From Stropharia rugosoannulata (taxonomy: Eukaryota; Basidiomycota; Agaricomycetes; Agaricales; Strophariaceae): 64,000 nucleotides of DNA. Positions 23,401-34,057 of the stretch are shown piece after piece; position 1 is the first letter of the stretch, and each line of letters opens with the position of its first letter. A program made the position numbers and the translations under genes. The stretch spans positions 1-64,000 of the forward strand of contig JANCIK010000012.1 of assembly GCA_028532985.1 (NCBI GenBank), read 5' to 3'. Under the pieces are notes generated by a model, which saw nothing but the letters and a program-made list of their open reading frames with translations, was not told the DNA's origin and searched no databases.

Positions 23401-24961
23401 CATTTGCTTTGGATGTTATCCAATCAATGACCGTTGAAATTGAATACGTATCCCATAATTTCCCTAAATGTAGACTTCTGTAGATGATAGTATAGCCATG
23501 GGGCCCAACCATTTCTTGCAACCACCTCGGGTTGATTTCATGATGATACTTGAGTTTGAGTGTCCCAACAATCGCAGTTTAAGGATGTTTAGCATTGATC
23601 ATCTGCCGCATCTCCATGTTCTTCCCTTTCAATCTCCGTAGCGTCAATCTCGATCCATTTATTTTGGTACGGATGCAACCAAGTCCATTTTTCTCTATAA
23701 GCTTCTGTCAGTACGATATCAGCTTACAGGTGTTGGGGTACGTCGCGTCGCAGAGACCGAGAAGAGCGGGAAACGCATACATTGACAATTACAGTTTCAT
23801 ACGTATTAAGTTCAGGATGAGGTGCTCTACATAATGCCAGGCATCTTGAAGATAAGATCGATACATGGGCAGAGCGTATCTTTGGCAGGGGTGACTCCTT
23901 TTAACGGAGCCATATTCTTTTTATAACATATTACGCGAAAGGACGTGGCACAGATATTTGAGAGAACTTTCTCACGACTGGACATTACGGCATTACATAT
24001 TGCCCTTACAACATTCAACATGCGCTCAATGTATGTTACTTTCAAGGACTGATGAACTAAAAGAGAAAAAACGAGACTATATTTGCAGGACTAACCCTGT
24101 GGACGTGCAACGTAGCGCACAAGAATTGTATATGGTGCCAGGTGAACGATAAGTCGTTCTTCTACGTAGTTTCCGGCCAATTATACGGGTCAGAAAAGCT
24201 GTATTCTAGACCTACGTCGTAGGCCATACACTGCTTGAGATGCTGCCTCGTCGCATTGAATGATCAAAATTGGAAATTGCGAGCGTCGTGGCTCGTCGGG
24301 CGCACGGGCATCGCATAGCACTAGTCACGGTATAACGATGTCGTATATGTGAGAAAAATGCAAAGAAGCAGCCGATAGAATCCGCTTCGGCCAGGCCAAT
24401 GACGAGCGTGGGCAGGTCGATGTCATTAAGGCAAAAGACGAAGTGAAGTCGAGCGTGTAAGGTATGTCCCTTAGTACGCGGGCCGGCCGGCCAGTGTCCT
24501 GTACCATGCCGGCTGCTGTAAATGGCATATAAATTAAAGACGACGTTTACGATCAAGTCATTGTAAAGACAAGGATATTCCACGATATGGCGGCTGGAAT
24601 TGGCGTCCAGGGGCCACGATAAAGTGCGGAAATAATGTGCATAGAATAGTGTAGGCAGACAGTTACATAAATAGAAGTGAAGCTTTTTTGCATTGTACTT
24701 CGTCTCTCTTTAACTCTTGATCGACCAATCTCCGCAGAACTGCTTCACCCTTCCGAAAATGAAACAAAGGATGAGTACCAGACACATGACACCGTCATGG
24801 GTGGGTTAACGTACTCCATTGATCTCGGAACAATGTGCGAGCATAATCCAGTTCCTGAGGTACAATCTGTATATACATAAGGTCAAGACTTGTTACGATC
24901 ATGTATCCGAGATGTACATGCAATTCCTGTTTGTACTAGATAGCCAAAAGAATCTTATCGT
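20489..24961. other. 4.5-kb decayed region with an inverted pair of related fragments
   Basis: No intact gene is recognised. A plus-strand segment at about 20700-20850 and a minus-strand segment at about 23665-23520 are related to each other (shared GATTGAA.GGGAA...GA.GATG.GGCAGATGAT). The minus-strand one reads in part like a leucine-rich F-box protein (LKYHHEINPRWLQEMVGPHG), so both may be remnants of F-box genes. The 22.1-22.9 kb part is C-rich and resembles the decayed sequence at 6.6-9.4 kb in character. A short exon-like stretch at 24735-24860 (GGLTYSIDLGTMCEHNPVPE) is unsupported. Confidence 0.4.
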
Positions 24962-25417
24962 TTAGCTATTTTTCTGTTGAGCATCAGCCCCACTATCTTC
25001 TTTGCCATACGCCTGTACCTCAACCTTCGAAAAATCTATCTTGATCTGCTGAATTATCTTCTCCTTACCCACAGGCTTCTTGATCCGATAGCATGACTCT
25101 GTGATACTATTCCAGATAAAATATTGACGCTGCGCCCATTTGGTCGTGTTGAATCCCCCAAACACAGTTTGGCTTCCATCGACTTCTGTCAGCACAACAT
25201 CGACTTTAGTGAGGCCTGTCGCAAGTCCTAGTTCCTTCTCCATCGTCGCTTTCAGGTCGATAGCTTCGGTCCACTCAGGCTGAGTGCACATTTAGAACTC
25301 GTTACTTGATCGTTACATTAGATATTGCCATTCATTCACATACCTTACGATTATTGATTTTGCGCTATTGTTAAAATCAGTCAAGTATTCTCTTTGATTC
25401 TATCATGCTCTCACCAT
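24962..25417 (-). CDS. Small partner protein, copy 2 (113 aa), with ATG-only first exon
   Basis: Minus-strand exons 25417-25415 (ATG, then gtgaga), 25364-25344 (21 nt, RKINNRK) and 25279-24962. The body is strongly conserved with the copy at 13381-13808: WTEAIDL, KELGLATGLTKVDVVLTEVD, WNSITESCYRI, GKEKIIQQI, FSKVEVQAYG. The C-terminus is six codons longer (GADAQQKNS). Conservation of the coding exons, while introns and upstream sequence drift, argues that the protein is under selection. The ORF start at 25291 (MCTQ) lies in intron sequence and is not the real start. Divergent from the type-A gene at 25874 with 456 bp between start codons. Function unknown. Confidence 0.65.
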
Positions 25418-25810
25418 GTTGAGATAAGCTAAGATGTCGCAATAGTTGGCTGGAAAGCAATGAAGGTAGGTCTTGATTAAAAAGGTCGCAACGTAGCGGT
25501 GTTTGAAAACAACTAAGTGCCATCTACAACCCATGCGTACCACGACAATGTGACTCCTAGTTATATCATGTATGGTTGTCCCGATTGAGACAGATCGGAC
25601 GGGCCTACTGATCATCTCAGAAGGTTATCTTGGGTTTGGTACATTCTTATCGAAGCAATGAACCAGGATCAGCCGATTCAAAGCTGAGAGCCGATATGGT
25701 TTTCCGGTTGTGTAACGAATACACATCTGAGCAGGCTAATACCTCCTCAAAGTACATCTCATATTTCATGCTAAATCCCAAAGAAAAATTGGTTAGCAAC
25801 TTCAGTACGC

Positions 25811-25817
25811 TATAAAA
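25811..25817 (+). promoter_or_regulatory. TATA box of family copy 5
   Basis: TATAAAA in CGCTATAAAACAG, 63 bases before the ATG at 25874, the same spacing as copy 1. Confidence 0.6.
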
Positions 25818-25873
25818 CAGTGTGTTTGTAGCTACAATTCTGCCAGTAGTTGTAGCGCCCTCACACCACCACA

Positions 25874-27006
25874 ATGCCTGATAGTATATATGCGACATAC
25901 GCCAACAAGTACAAGCATTCCACCCAAGGGGAGGCTCTGTTCTTCCACTCAGCCTTCCACAGCAATGTCAAGGGACTACGGGTTCTTCTCCCCGACAAGA
26001 AGATGGAGTTCACTGATAACTCGTTTATCGGGACTGGTGCGTTTCCATTGATCAAAAATATTACTCTGAGTACTCGTGTCTCATACACTATTCATAAATT
26101 TTCAAGACCCCTCTGGTACTTTTTATTACGATGACATTGATGCAGCGACAACCGCGGACAGCTACAAATCAGACGTAACTACAAACCCAAGGGACGGTCA
26201 AAGCATTGCCTGGGTCTTGTTCTACCACAGTAATACGCTCGTTGCAGAGGTACGTCGTGTTGTATATCCAAAATTTAACGTGATAACATACGTGCTTTTC
26301 ATCGAACTATTAGTTTCTTGCGGATGATTATGTGAGCATATATGTATATATCAGCCATGACTCCTCATAAAGTTTTATCCCCTCTACTAGTTCAATGTTG
26401 TCAGCGTAGCAGGCATGGTTGGACATACTGCCCATGGCCAGTGGAAGAAATCGACAGCTAGGAGCAAATTGGATGCCCATTTGAAGAAGGATGCAAACAG
26501 CGCATATATTACCCTTGACATTTCCGAAGCCATCCACATAAAAGCGACAATGAACACCAGCGACTCTACTTTAATAGGAGCAGGCTTCTCGGGTATGTAG
26601 TAATAATTATATTTGGCACAATTGTCACTAAAATCTATATCGGATACGTAGACATTACAGGCGACTTCCATTACGACAAAGAGGACGACATCCAGAATGG
26701 TGTCTACGTCAGTTACACTAACGACCGCCTTGTTTTCTATAAAAACGATTGGACCGGGACTCAGTTTACTGGTTTCGTACGTTCTTTCCTCCTTATAACA
26801 CATTTTAAATCAGTCTGACAACTGCAATTTCCTCTCCTCAGTTCATTCGTAGGTTTTTAATCCCATAATATTTGAACGCATCGCTTATGCGTAGCACTTT
26901 TTCTACTTACACAGCCAATGGAAGAGCTGATAGCCAGACGCTCCTTGGTATACAGGGGGGTGCCGAACTTACTTTGTCGGGTACCAGGTGGGATCATACG
27001 GGTTAG
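25874..27006 (+). CDS. Uncharacterised seven-exon family, type A, copy 5 (249 aa)
   Basis: Exons 25874-26036, 26107-26249, 26314-26331 (18 nt, FLADDY), 26391-26592, 26652-26776, 26842-26848 (7 nt, TTCATTC) and 26915-27006. Same structure as copy 2, to which it is the module-2 counterpart. Motifs in order: MPDSIYATYANKY, GEALFFHS, LLPDKKMEFTD, DPSGTFYYDD, AWVLFYHSNTLVAE, DITGDFHYDKED, NGRADSQTLLG, LTLSGTRWD. Predominantly beta-type composition without leader, transmembrane helix or cysteine pairs, so probably a soluble intracellular protein. It sits between the small partner gene (minus) and the type-B gene at 28807. No named family is recognised. Confidence 0.78.
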
Positions 27007-28806
27007 AACTTGTACATACAATGGAAACGGTATAACCTCTTACAATGTCTTGTTTCATACTGTCACTCGCTCAAGTTAACTACTCCAATGTAAACTGACT
27101 TCCATATGCTATACAATTGTCTGTATCAGAGTGAAAATTCTGAGACTGGCGGTTAAGCTTTGCTATTCTAAAGCTCCCACCTTTTATACTATACAATGCT
27201 TCGACGTTTGTTCTCAACAAGATATCCACACTGACCAAATAAAGTATCTGCGACCTACAGTGTGCCACGTCCATGACTCTTTTAATTTCAACTCTATCAA
27301 TAATTCTTATTCGATCTGTTCCCACCTCTTCCTGACACTGAACATACATTACATTACCTCCCCATTTTTGAAAAGGACTAGTACCGACAATAAGCATAAG
27401 ATCTGCCCACCCGCGTCTCGATCATGCATATCCCTCTTCCTCTCGGAGGCACACCTGATCACTCACGGCTCGTGCACGACAAGCGCGCTACCTGCCCAAT
27501 TGAGATAGGAATTTCCCAGAAGCACATAGTGTTATCACTGAATCTTTAAGCTCTCTTCTGGCATACAATAGAGCCTTGCTGTTATTCAATTATAAAAACG
27601 ATCACTTAAATATTTATAAGGCAAAACTATCCATAGACAAGTCTTGTCGAGGATTTTTTAAAAATTGGGTTTAAAAGGAAATTGTTAGACTGGAGGATCT
27701 GAATGAAGAGACGAAAGAAGGGACAGGAGGTAATTCATGAAGGACATGAATAACAATGTACATATGAAGTAATAAATGGAGAGAAGTAGAAGATGTGAGC
27801 GCAGTGGAACCTGCATAGAGAATGCCACAAAGGACAAAGAAGAAAATGTTAGTATTTGTGCGTATTTGATTCAGAAAGGGTAGAACTTTCGAGGGCATTT
27901 GGAGCGGTCCAGTATCGAGGTGGTGTTTGGTCGTGCGTAATCCCGAGGGGGCAGAACATTAAAAAACAGATACCATATATAGATGAATTACCACCCTGGA
28001 GAACCTTACTTTACAGCAAGGCCGCCATCTTCATGGCTGATCTCAGTTAGTATGTGGCGTGGAACTGTAATCAGAGTAAGCTCTGCGATGGTCCGAAGAG
28101 CAAGGCTTGGGAATTGCTTGCCAGGAATCATTATTACTGATAGAAGCGTATGGTGTCCAAATGGTGACTTGAGCTAATTTGGGAACAGCTGGGTCTCCCA
28201 AAACGGATTCAGACAGATCGAGACAATACCTACGCAGAAATAGCGCACATTTACCTTTGCTCATAAGTCCGATCTCCATTAATGTTCAAAAATGGATCAC
28301 GAGTCGGTTAGCTACTAAAAGGACGTATCCCAAATACTCGTTCTTTAATTCATTTCCGCTTGTCATCTATGCGCCATCCTACACTCTTTGAGCTGAGACT
28401 GTCTTCCTCATTGATAAGACCTGATTATATTATCCTGCTAGACTGCTTCAAAACTTCTGTAATGCCAAGGAAGCGTCAGGATTCCCCTTAGACTTTTTAA
28501 TCTCCGAAATCCGGTTGTTCCATACCATAATTTGAAGCTAAAATTGCTCGTTTTCCATCGGTTTTATGGTTTCCAGTTAGGTGAATGTGCTACTAGTAAT
28601 CATATGGGTAATAGTGAGCTTGTTTATATGTGACATGACCAGGTAATCTGATATGCCACGCGACCACGCCAAAGCGTGAACGGAGAGAGAGAGTCGTTAA
28701 TGTGGTATGTATCTATTACGTACACAGTTGGAATAGAGCGCTGATTTGATTTTCATGCGCTCTTTATATGCCAGTACGTAGAAACATCACCCTGCACCCA
28801 TATACA
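27007..28806. other. Intergenic spacer of module 2
   Basis: The 3' flank of copy 5 matches that of copy 2 in patches, and the last 250 bases before 28807 match the upstream of copy 3. A TTATATGCCAGTACG box lies about 45 bases before the type-B start. No gene is recognised in the 1.5 kb between. Confidence 0.45.
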
Positions 28807-29949
28807 ATGGACCACAGCATTTACGCAGATTACCTTGTCAAATACGAACATCAGACTTCGGCTGGAGCGCTGTTCTTCCACTCTTCTCTACCTGGTTACG
28901 AAAATGGCTTGCGAGTCATTCTCCCTGAACTAGGGATTGAATTTGGCGATCACCCATTTGTGGGCCAAGGTATTTTTTAATCAACCACTTACCGTCTGGA
29001 TGCTCACTACTTACGCATTTGTTGTATAATGAACGCTGTGAAGATGCAACTGGCTTTCTTTATTACAACGATCTTGCCGCAGTCAAGACGGCAAATGGAT
29101 ACGTATCAGGCAACACAACGAACCCAAGGAACGGGCAACTTATTGCATGGATCAAGTTTTATCTCAACGACACAGTCGTTGCTGAGGTATGAAACATTTT
29201 TTTGTTGAGAAAACATCATAATAATAATAACGGAGTCCTTTTCCTGGTAATACTAGTTCCTTGGCGATGACTATGTAAGGCAAATTTTATCTCCAACTTT
29301 TCGCTCAACAGTTTACCTACCTACACTAGTTTAAAATTGTCTCCGTAGCAGGGATGGTCATGTATAAACACTCGGGCAGCTGGAGACCATCCTCCCCCGA
29401 GCGCAACGTGGATGCCTACATTAAAAAAGATGAGAACAGCAGTTCTGTGTCCATCGATATTTCCCAAGCGATCCAGAAGGTAGGGACAATGACTACTGCA
29501 GATTCTACCTTGAAGGCAGCCGGTATACCAAGTATGTGACGATAATTATTCTCTACGCAGATGCTAATTTGGACATGATGTTTATCTTACAGACATTAGA
29601 GGAAACTTCTATTACTCTACCTTGGAACATATAAGCGACGGTACCCATGTCAGCTATGCCAATGACCGCCTCGCGTTCTATAGGAATACTGCCAGTGGCC
29701 CCGTGTTTACAGGCTATGTGCGTTGAATGTCCTTTATGACCTTTTTGTAACTTTGCCTAATACCTTCTTGGTACATGAACCCATCAAGCTCATTCGTAAG
29801 CATTTCAATCCCTCCCATTTATCATAGATTAACAGGGCCTTATGTAAATTTATACAGCTAACGGAAGAGAGCACAGTTCCAGACTCCTCGGTGTCCACAG
29901 CGGCACGGAACTTCTATTGTCGGGGACCAAGTGGGCTGATACGAAGTAG
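28807..29949 (+). CDS. Uncharacterised seven-exon family, type B, copy 6 (249 aa)
   Basis: Exons 28807-28969, 29044-29186, 29257-29274 (18 nt, FLGDDY), 29330-29531, 29593-29717, 29789-29795 (7 nt, CTCATTC) and 29858-29949. All seven exon lengths equal those of the type-B gene at 17016. Starts MDHSIYADYLVKYEHQ. Conserved blocks are GALFFHSSLPGYENGLRVIL, DATGFFYYNDLAAVKTANGY, IRGNFYYSTLEHISDG and GREHSSRLLGVHSGTELLLS. Third gene of module 2 and the nearest family member to the MACPF gene (1.8 kb downstream, same strand). Function unknown; co-location with a pore-former-type gene makes a surface-recognition role conceivable, but that is inference. Confidence 0.75.
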
Positions 29950-31697
29950 ACGTGAAAGCTATGCTACCTTGCGATGCATTATCTTTGTTGCCTGGACTTG
30001 AGGTGTATGTCCATAGTGAATTATCATTTTTCCATGTGAACAAATGTGTATGTATCGTCAATTTAATTGCCGCATTTTTGTGCATGATGGTCTATTGGGA
30101 CTCATCTGCATTGGCCATTCTCAACACTCTGATATGTGATCCGTGGTTGTAATGTAGAAGGAGACGCCTTGTGCGGCTCGTTTGTATATCTCCATATCTG
30201 TGTGTTAGCATTGCAAGACCAGCCACACCGAAATGGCATGCGGAAGTGACAGCGGAGAAGACTAACAGCATAGCTGAGCAAGATATGGGCCTTGTACATA
30301 TCATGGCTGGTTGACGGTGAGTAGTGTCTAAAAGAGCTATGCGTGAATGCGGGTATGTGAATAGATAAAGGATGAAAATATACGAGGAGCTCATGAAAAT
30401 ACATAGGTATGTATTACTACAGGCGTCCGGCACAAACTAAAGTGCCGACTCTCCACCAACGAAACCCGCGGCAGAATGGCGGAGTCTATCCACCCAGTGA
30501 GCCATACAGCCTCCAAAGCTTTTATGTAAGACACCCACAACGACAAGGATAAACAAAAGGGTAGCAGCGCGTGTTTCCCCTGCGAGTCCGACCGTTCCCA
30601 GCTCTGGTCCGCTCCCGGGAAACCTAACTAAATTAGCCACTTGGACTGCTCGAGTCGTGTCAAAGTGTGACCCATTCTCACGCTTACGTACTGGCCTGGC
30701 TGCGTGCCACTCAGTCTCCAGAACGCCCGCACCCGTGCTAAACCCCCCGTCCTCCTTCGGGTTTGATCTACGTCACGGATCTCTGCATGACCTAACCGTG
30801 CACATTTGCTTTCCCGGACTCTATCGCAAATGTGTCAGGTAAGGGGACACCCCGGTTTTTCCGATCTTGGTACCCTTGGAGAGACTTTGTTGTGTATTCA
30901 CACGCACATGTCCATTAAGGATGCTTGAGTGAATTATGACCTTACGTGACATTGCCATATTTAAGTATCACATGTATCTAATAATTTGTAAGTAGTGTTT
31001 ATTGCCTGAATAGATCAGGTACAGAAACTCCTTCCATTTTACGTACGAAACTTAACTTCGAATGAAGAAAAGCTTTTGAACCGTCATGGTGTTCCCTCCC
31101 ACTTTTACATATAAAGAACAGCGCACCAGATTTATCAACGATTCAAATATTAATTCTAACAGACGGAGAAGGATACATTTTTCTGATTCATGCGAGCTTG
31201 AGTCAATTATAATTTGGTGGTGATGGTTTAGGTAACAAGTAAGCCAACATGTACACGGGGGAGAGTAGTAGCCTCATACATGGATATTCAAGTGTCAAAT
31301 GTAAACTTTAATCCAAGTTTATTCCAGAGTCAAATAGTAGCCAGGGCCACGATTTTGTTCGGCATCTGTCAGTGCATAACTTAACAATATGAAATACATG
31401 TATAGAGATATCTGCCATGGAACAATACCAGCACAAGCAACAGCAGTTCGGCTAGAACACGGGAAGTATCAGCTGTTAACTATCAACGTTGCTGGACATT
31501 CTATAAAAGCATTATTCTGTCAACCAAAGCCTGCATCATATCGAGGAACAGATTCTTGGTTTGTTATCTGATTCGGCTGTCAAACAACAATGAGCACAAG
31601 TATTCTTTCTGCCATAGCTATCGCCTGCAGTGAAAAGTTTCGGCGATTAAAGAAGATGACCTAATCATCATTGTACAGATAAGGGAACACTTACATG
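29950..31697. other. Intergenic between family copy 6 and the MACPF gene
   Basis: Starts with a type-B 3' flank. Then C-rich decayed sequence at about 30430-30840, and AT-rich sequence after. A 60-codon ORF at 31389-31571 has no recognisable family. Nothing else is supported. Confidence 0.4.
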
Positions 31698-31706
31698 TAT
31701 ATAAAG
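31698..31706 (+). promoter_or_regulatory. TATA box of the MACPF gene
   Basis: TATATAAAG, 48 bases before the chosen ATG at 31746. It supports that start over others in the region. Confidence 0.5.
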
Positions 31707-31745
31707 GGGTAGCGGATGACAAAAAATTCAACGCAACTGCAAACA

Positions 31746-34057
31746 ATGGCCCAAGGTTCATTATAAACTCGAAATTTGCGGCCGTAATACTGACGCATAT
31801 CCAGAAGTAAAGACCCCACAGCAGCTCCTCGACTCTGTCCCTTTCAATATTGTCTTCCGTTCAGAAGACGGTACAGAGGTCAAGACGAGTACCCTTCTGT
31901 CTCAGGACTTGCCAAAGAAGGACACCACCCTGCTCTCTGACTTGAGAAACAAAGGAAGCTTGTACGTTGTTAGGACATAGGTGCCTTTGAATATAAAGCT
32001 GATTTTTCACCTCTTCTGCTGTTTAGGTCCTTGAAGTACAGATTTTGCTTTCCAAATGATAGCAACACTATTGCGGAAAGTACAGAGCTGGGCAGATACA
32101 TCCTGTCAACGCCAAACGTGCGCATAGTTTGTGTTTGACTGAACTCAAGAGCTAAATTTTTTTTAAAAAACACTTCTATTGCAGAATATTACGGCGCTCA
32201 AAGCAGCAGATGAAGCCAAGGCTGTTGCTACCGTCGTCGTGACCTATAGGTCCATTGCGGCCGCCAAATCCGAGCAGCAGGGCTTGCAAACGTGAGATCC
32301 ATAACAACAGTCGGTGTTACCTAATAACTTATGTCAATTAAAAGAGAACCTGCGGACATGTCAGAGCATGACTGGAATGTTGTTATGTTAAATAACTCGC
32401 TTCTCCACGGAATGGTGTTTGATAACGAGAGCAAAAGTTTGCGGCCGGCAAGGGAGCCTGGTAAGACGGACTTGTCATGGGACAATACGACCATATTGAA
32501 AATTTCCGTCGCAGCATTCAGACTGAAACGGTCGCATCCCGATCGATATGTCTCGCCGGCAGGTTGCTCAGGTAGCATTGACTATGACGCCTCAGACCCT
32601 CAGGTGAATTTTACATTGTATTCGTGAAAAACTAGCTAACATTCACCAGCACAATTTCTTAGCTCCTGCATTTGAAATTGCGGATGACTCCTCAGTCACG
32701 TTCACCTCAGTCAGGAACTCTGTTCATCAGTCAATGGTTCAAAATTCATTTTCTTCGTGGAGTGTTGAAGCATCTGCGTGAGTGATAATACAATACCTCG
32801 TTTACATTTCAGCTACGACAAGTTTTGCAGCTCTGGAGGCTTTGCGGGATTCTCCGGTGGATTTTCTGCCAAGGGAGGACATTCTTCTTCTGATCTTAAA
32901 GAAGCTGCCAAAGAAACGACCATGGATAAAGTCCATGCAGCATACAAAGTATGTATACCTTGTACTAAGTATAGAAAAAACTAATGGCAGGCCATAATAG
33001 TTTCCTCGCGTGAAGATATTTCTGGACGGCGATGACCTCGAGGTATCTGATGTTTGCAAGAAATTCTGGGAAACCGAAGGACGAGCATACGACGGGATTG
33101 ATAGGTTTTATCAAAAATTTGGTGACTCCTCCGTCTCTTGATATTGTTAAATATTTAACTTATGTTTACAGGTACCATATTTACTCGTACTTCTTTACTC
33201 GGAGCGCAACTGCATAGCACCGTGGATACTGAATCCTGCATGACGGTGACATCGGAAACTACGAAAGAAGAAAGGACGGCTTCAGTTTCTGCCTCATTCT
33301 CTTCTCCATTTGCGTCCGGATCTGTTGGAACTTCATACACGAATTCGTCTGGACATGTGGCGACAGCAAGCTCAGAAGATAAGTCGTCGCGCATGCATTG
33401 GGAGGCGCGAGGTGGAACGACCTTCTTGGCGGTCGAGTGAGTACTACTCTAGGCATGTCCGTCACAGTATTGAGCAGTGTACATCGTTATATTACAGCCC
33501 CACGGCCTGGATCAACACGGTTGGACAATACCAGAACTGGAGAGTTATTGATGTGAGTAGTATACATTCTATAATTTGTGACAAGTAGTTCATGGTTTGT
33601 GCGTATACGTACAGCGTCATGACGTGTGCAATATCCTTAGCGTAGGTCCAAGAATGAAGTTGTTTGACGGCATGTCCGGCATCAAGCCCTACATCGCGCC
33701 GACAAGGGTGTACCTGATTTCCACTGACGGTCGGCTCCTACACCGCGAGCCTACGGGGGGTTACATTGGGCTGGTCGATCCAGATTTTGTTCAAGGAGGC
33801 AGCGCGAAAGTACGTGGTCGAAGTATATTGATCTAAGCTTTGTAAACCTTGTGGCTGACAAGGTGTAGTGGTACATCACCGTCGAGGACGAGCAGAGAGA
33901 TACAGAGGTCACTATAACAGACATGGACAAGAAAAAGAACCTGTACTACGACGGGACTCGCGTCGTATGTCAAGAAACGAAATACACGTGGAAAGTCTGG
34001 CAGGCGTCTCCGGGGTCTGACACATTCTTGTGGATACCCAATTTTTACCTTCATTGA
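31746..34057 (+). CDS. MACPF (perforin-like) domain protein, 12 exons, 570 aa
   Basis: Exons: 31746-31755, 31805-31961, 32027-32117, 32185-32291, 32345-32603, 32650-32777, 32813-32948, 33001-33121, 33172-33436, 33498-33552, 33615-33809, 33869-34057. All phases agree and the frame is open to TGA. The MACPF core is shown by KFGTIFTRTSLLGAQL at about residues 335-350, fitting the Y/F-G-T-H-Y...G signature with Ile in place of His. The paired glycines (ARGGTTF, 417-418) and the following PTAW...NWRVI (about 426-443) also fit. A Ser/Gly/Thr-rich stretch (SVSASFSSPFASGSVG) sits where membrane-inserting hairpins usually lie. The N-terminal 85 residues look like a separate small alpha/beta domain. 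Family members (e.g. the fungal B component of two-component lysins) oligomerise and form pores; here the target and any partner are unknown. No leader peptide is seen. The first exon has only 10 coding bases and a weak donor (gttcat), though the intron has a good CTGAC branch site. Confidence 0.72.
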
